A stretch of DNA of 64,000 nucleotides, taken from the NCBI GenBank assembly GCA_020086605.1, contig JACBWW010000018.1:13198417-13262416 (forward strand), written 5' to 3'. Positions 62,509-64,000 of this stretch are shown in pieces (within the stretch, counting starts at the first letter, position 1; every line of letters begins with the position of its first letter). The position numbers and the translations under genes are program-made. Source of the stretch: Lanius collurio. Lineage: Eukaryota; Chordata; Aves; Passeriformes; Laniidae. The notes under the pieces were generated by a model. That model saw nothing but the letters and a program-made list of their open reading frames with translations. It ran no database searches and was not told where the DNA came from.

Positions 62509-63618
62509 CTGGTGGAAATAAAAAGATCACTGTTAAAATACCTATTACTATTAAGTACTTGAGGACAGGTACAGAAAGAAAAGAAAATCCCCCACAAAAA
62601 CCATGAACAAAAACATGCAAACACAAAAAAAAATGAATGCTGTCATCAATATTACCCTGAGCATTTTGTTTCTCAATTACACAGGTTTATAACACTTTTT
62701 ACATCAGAAAAAAAGAAACCTAATCCTGTCCAAAGAACTGCTATAGATATATGTTATGATTACCCGGCTAATTTTATAATTCAAAAATTTACTGAAGGAA
62801 TCCAACACTGGAAACATACTTCAAAAAACTGAATTTTCCACCAGATCATGCACAGCAGATCTATTGTATACTTGTTACATGCAGGGAGTTGTTAGCTTTT
62901 AGATAGTGCCCACTAGGCCCTTTCTTCCTTGACCAAATATCCCCATTCTCCACAGCAAGTGCAACAAACACCACTAATCATTCTAAATACAGTTGAAAGC
63001 CCTTTCACCCAGGAGAATTTCAGGGAACCATACGTCAGTATTCAAGACACCTCCTCCAAAGGGCACATGTTAAGAGTGTTTAAAACTTGCATTTTATTTT
63101 CTTGCATTTCAGTAGTAACCAGATGGATGTGGGCAGAATCTCATTTCATATGAAAACTAAATCTGGGAGTTTACTTCCCTACCAAAACATAACTTGACCA
63201 CAACTACAAATAGTTACAAAGAATGAAAAGGCAAAACTGATTGCAAAAAATCCAGGGGTTTAGGCATTTTCCCACTCTTTTTTCAATTCCATACAACAGT
63301 TGTCATCATATAACCTTTTTATTTATTAAACTGCTTATGAAGCAAGATTTAGAACATAGCTGGAATCCAAAGCCTGTGAGATTTCCTGCTTCTCTCTCAC
63401 CACATCCTCATTTGAAGCTCCTTCTGTGTGTGATTATAGGCATGAAAAACACACACTTCAGAAATACGAAGGAACAGGGGGAGAGCAATAGGACAGACAA
63501 AAATAAGTTAGATGAGCATAAACACAGACAAATATTTTTTCCAAGCTAAAAATACTACTGGATTAAAGCCGTATGTTCCCTCGTATGAGATACAGGGTTG
63601 GAGCATTTTTAAACAAAC
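62509..63618 (-). other. Intron between the two candidate exons
   Basis: The intron is about 1.1 kb, bounded on the minus strand by GTTTGT (63613-63618) and CCACCAG (ending 62509). It is AT-rich, with no additional exon that I can see. Open frames on the plus strand here (62929-63153, 63241-63549) have no features. Confidence 0.45.
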
Positions 63619-63678
63619 CTTTTATTAATGTTTTCTTCTCTTTATCAATACCATATGTTATCAACTTGCTTTGCTGAG
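63619..63678 (-). CDS. Candidate penultimate coding exon, same minus-strand gene
   Basis: A long T-rich tract (GTTTTGTTTTTGTTTTGCTG) and TTACTTAG precede this 60-nt exon on the minus strand; AAAAG|GTTTGT closes it. Only one frame is open. It encodes QQSKLITYGIDKEKKTLIK, with two leading bases finishing a split codon and one trailing G. That phase is exactly what the terminal exon at 62444-62508 requires, giving a spliced C-terminal end of about 41 residues that is lysine- and glutamate-rich. The alternative acceptor CTCAG five bases inside the exon is also possible. The donor is not a strong consensus. Upstream exons must lie beyond the right edge of the window. The protein is not recognised. 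Confidence 0.5.
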
Positions 63679-64000
63679 CTAAGTAACAGCAAAACAAAAA
63701 CAAAACAATCAACTTTAAATGGGATATGTAAGCATAAGTGGAAAAAAATGACCTCCAGAGAGAACACTAACATAGCTACAGGAACGGAAAGTTTAACAAA
63801 ATGACAAGCCCATAAACAAACACAAAATCCATTTCAGAGTAACAGTAATAATAATAACAACTCAACAAACTCCTGCAGTCCTGTTCTAACAGAAGTAGAG
63901 AACTTGAGTTAGCATTTGAAGTTAAGTATGGAAAATAGCCTGCATGAGTATGAAGAAACATCAAGCTTCTATCTTTATCTTGCAATTCCTAGGTGATGAA
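63679..64000 (-). other. Upstream intron of the minus-strand gene (partial)
   Basis: AT-rich sequence leading to the acceptor at 63679-63680, rich in T on the minus strand near the exon. A 69-codon minus-strand frame at 63776-63985 has no coding character. No further exon is recognised before the window ends. Confidence 0.4.

Noticed and set aside
1..64000. Endogenous retrovirus, CRISPR array, rRNA, tRNA or operon-like novel system
   Set aside because: No LTR pair, primer-binding site, gag/pol motifs, regularly spaced repeats or RNA-gene signatures were seen on either strand.

Overview
The window looks like nuclear DNA from a bird. The evidence is several fragments of CR1 LINE retrotransposons, the dominant avian repeat, including 3' ends of the type 'gatccttgtgggtccc...' followed by 'attctatgattctat'. 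Other repeats are sparse and no bacterial-style gene packing is present. A passerine or other neoavian source is plausible from the CR1 type, but this is inference. Nearly all open frames of 60-240 codons look like chance frames: none shows a recognisable domain, and many overlap each other on both strands.

Layout. Positions 1 to about 58,000 form a gene-poor interval (intergenic or a very large intron) of mixed GC content. Inside it are: an isolated CpG island near 30.83-31.24 kb; four CR1 fragments (23.17 kb antisense and old; 33.90 kb; 39.46-40.39 kb, the longest; 55.36 kb, a 70-bp 3' tail); an unclassified two-copy repeat (37.43-37.62 kb and 56.13-56.31 kb, same orientation); small tandem and homopolymer repeats; and several AT-rich islands lacking open frames that carry clustered TAAT cores and palindromes. 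Those islands (8.4, 19.8, 21.3, 34.6, 43.6-44.1 and 46.1 kb) read like conserved regulatory elements, but conservation cannot be tested here.

From about 57.9 kb to the right edge the sequence becomes AT-rich. It appears to hold the 3' end of one protein-coding gene on the minus strand: a 60-nt penultimate coding exon (63,619-63,678), a terminal coding exon (stop codon at 62,444-62,446), and a 3' UTR of roughly 2.4 kb ending near two closely spaced AATAAA signals at about 60.01-60.04 kb. The two exons join in phase and give a short, charged, amphipathic-helical C-terminus. I do not recognise the protein family.

No rRNA, tRNA, CRISPR, viral gene or operon-like system is visible. The most interesting items are the paired repeat with conserved internal spacing, the inverted repeat at 19.8 kb, the solitary CpG island with a CTCF-like core, and the unassigned minus-strand gene end.
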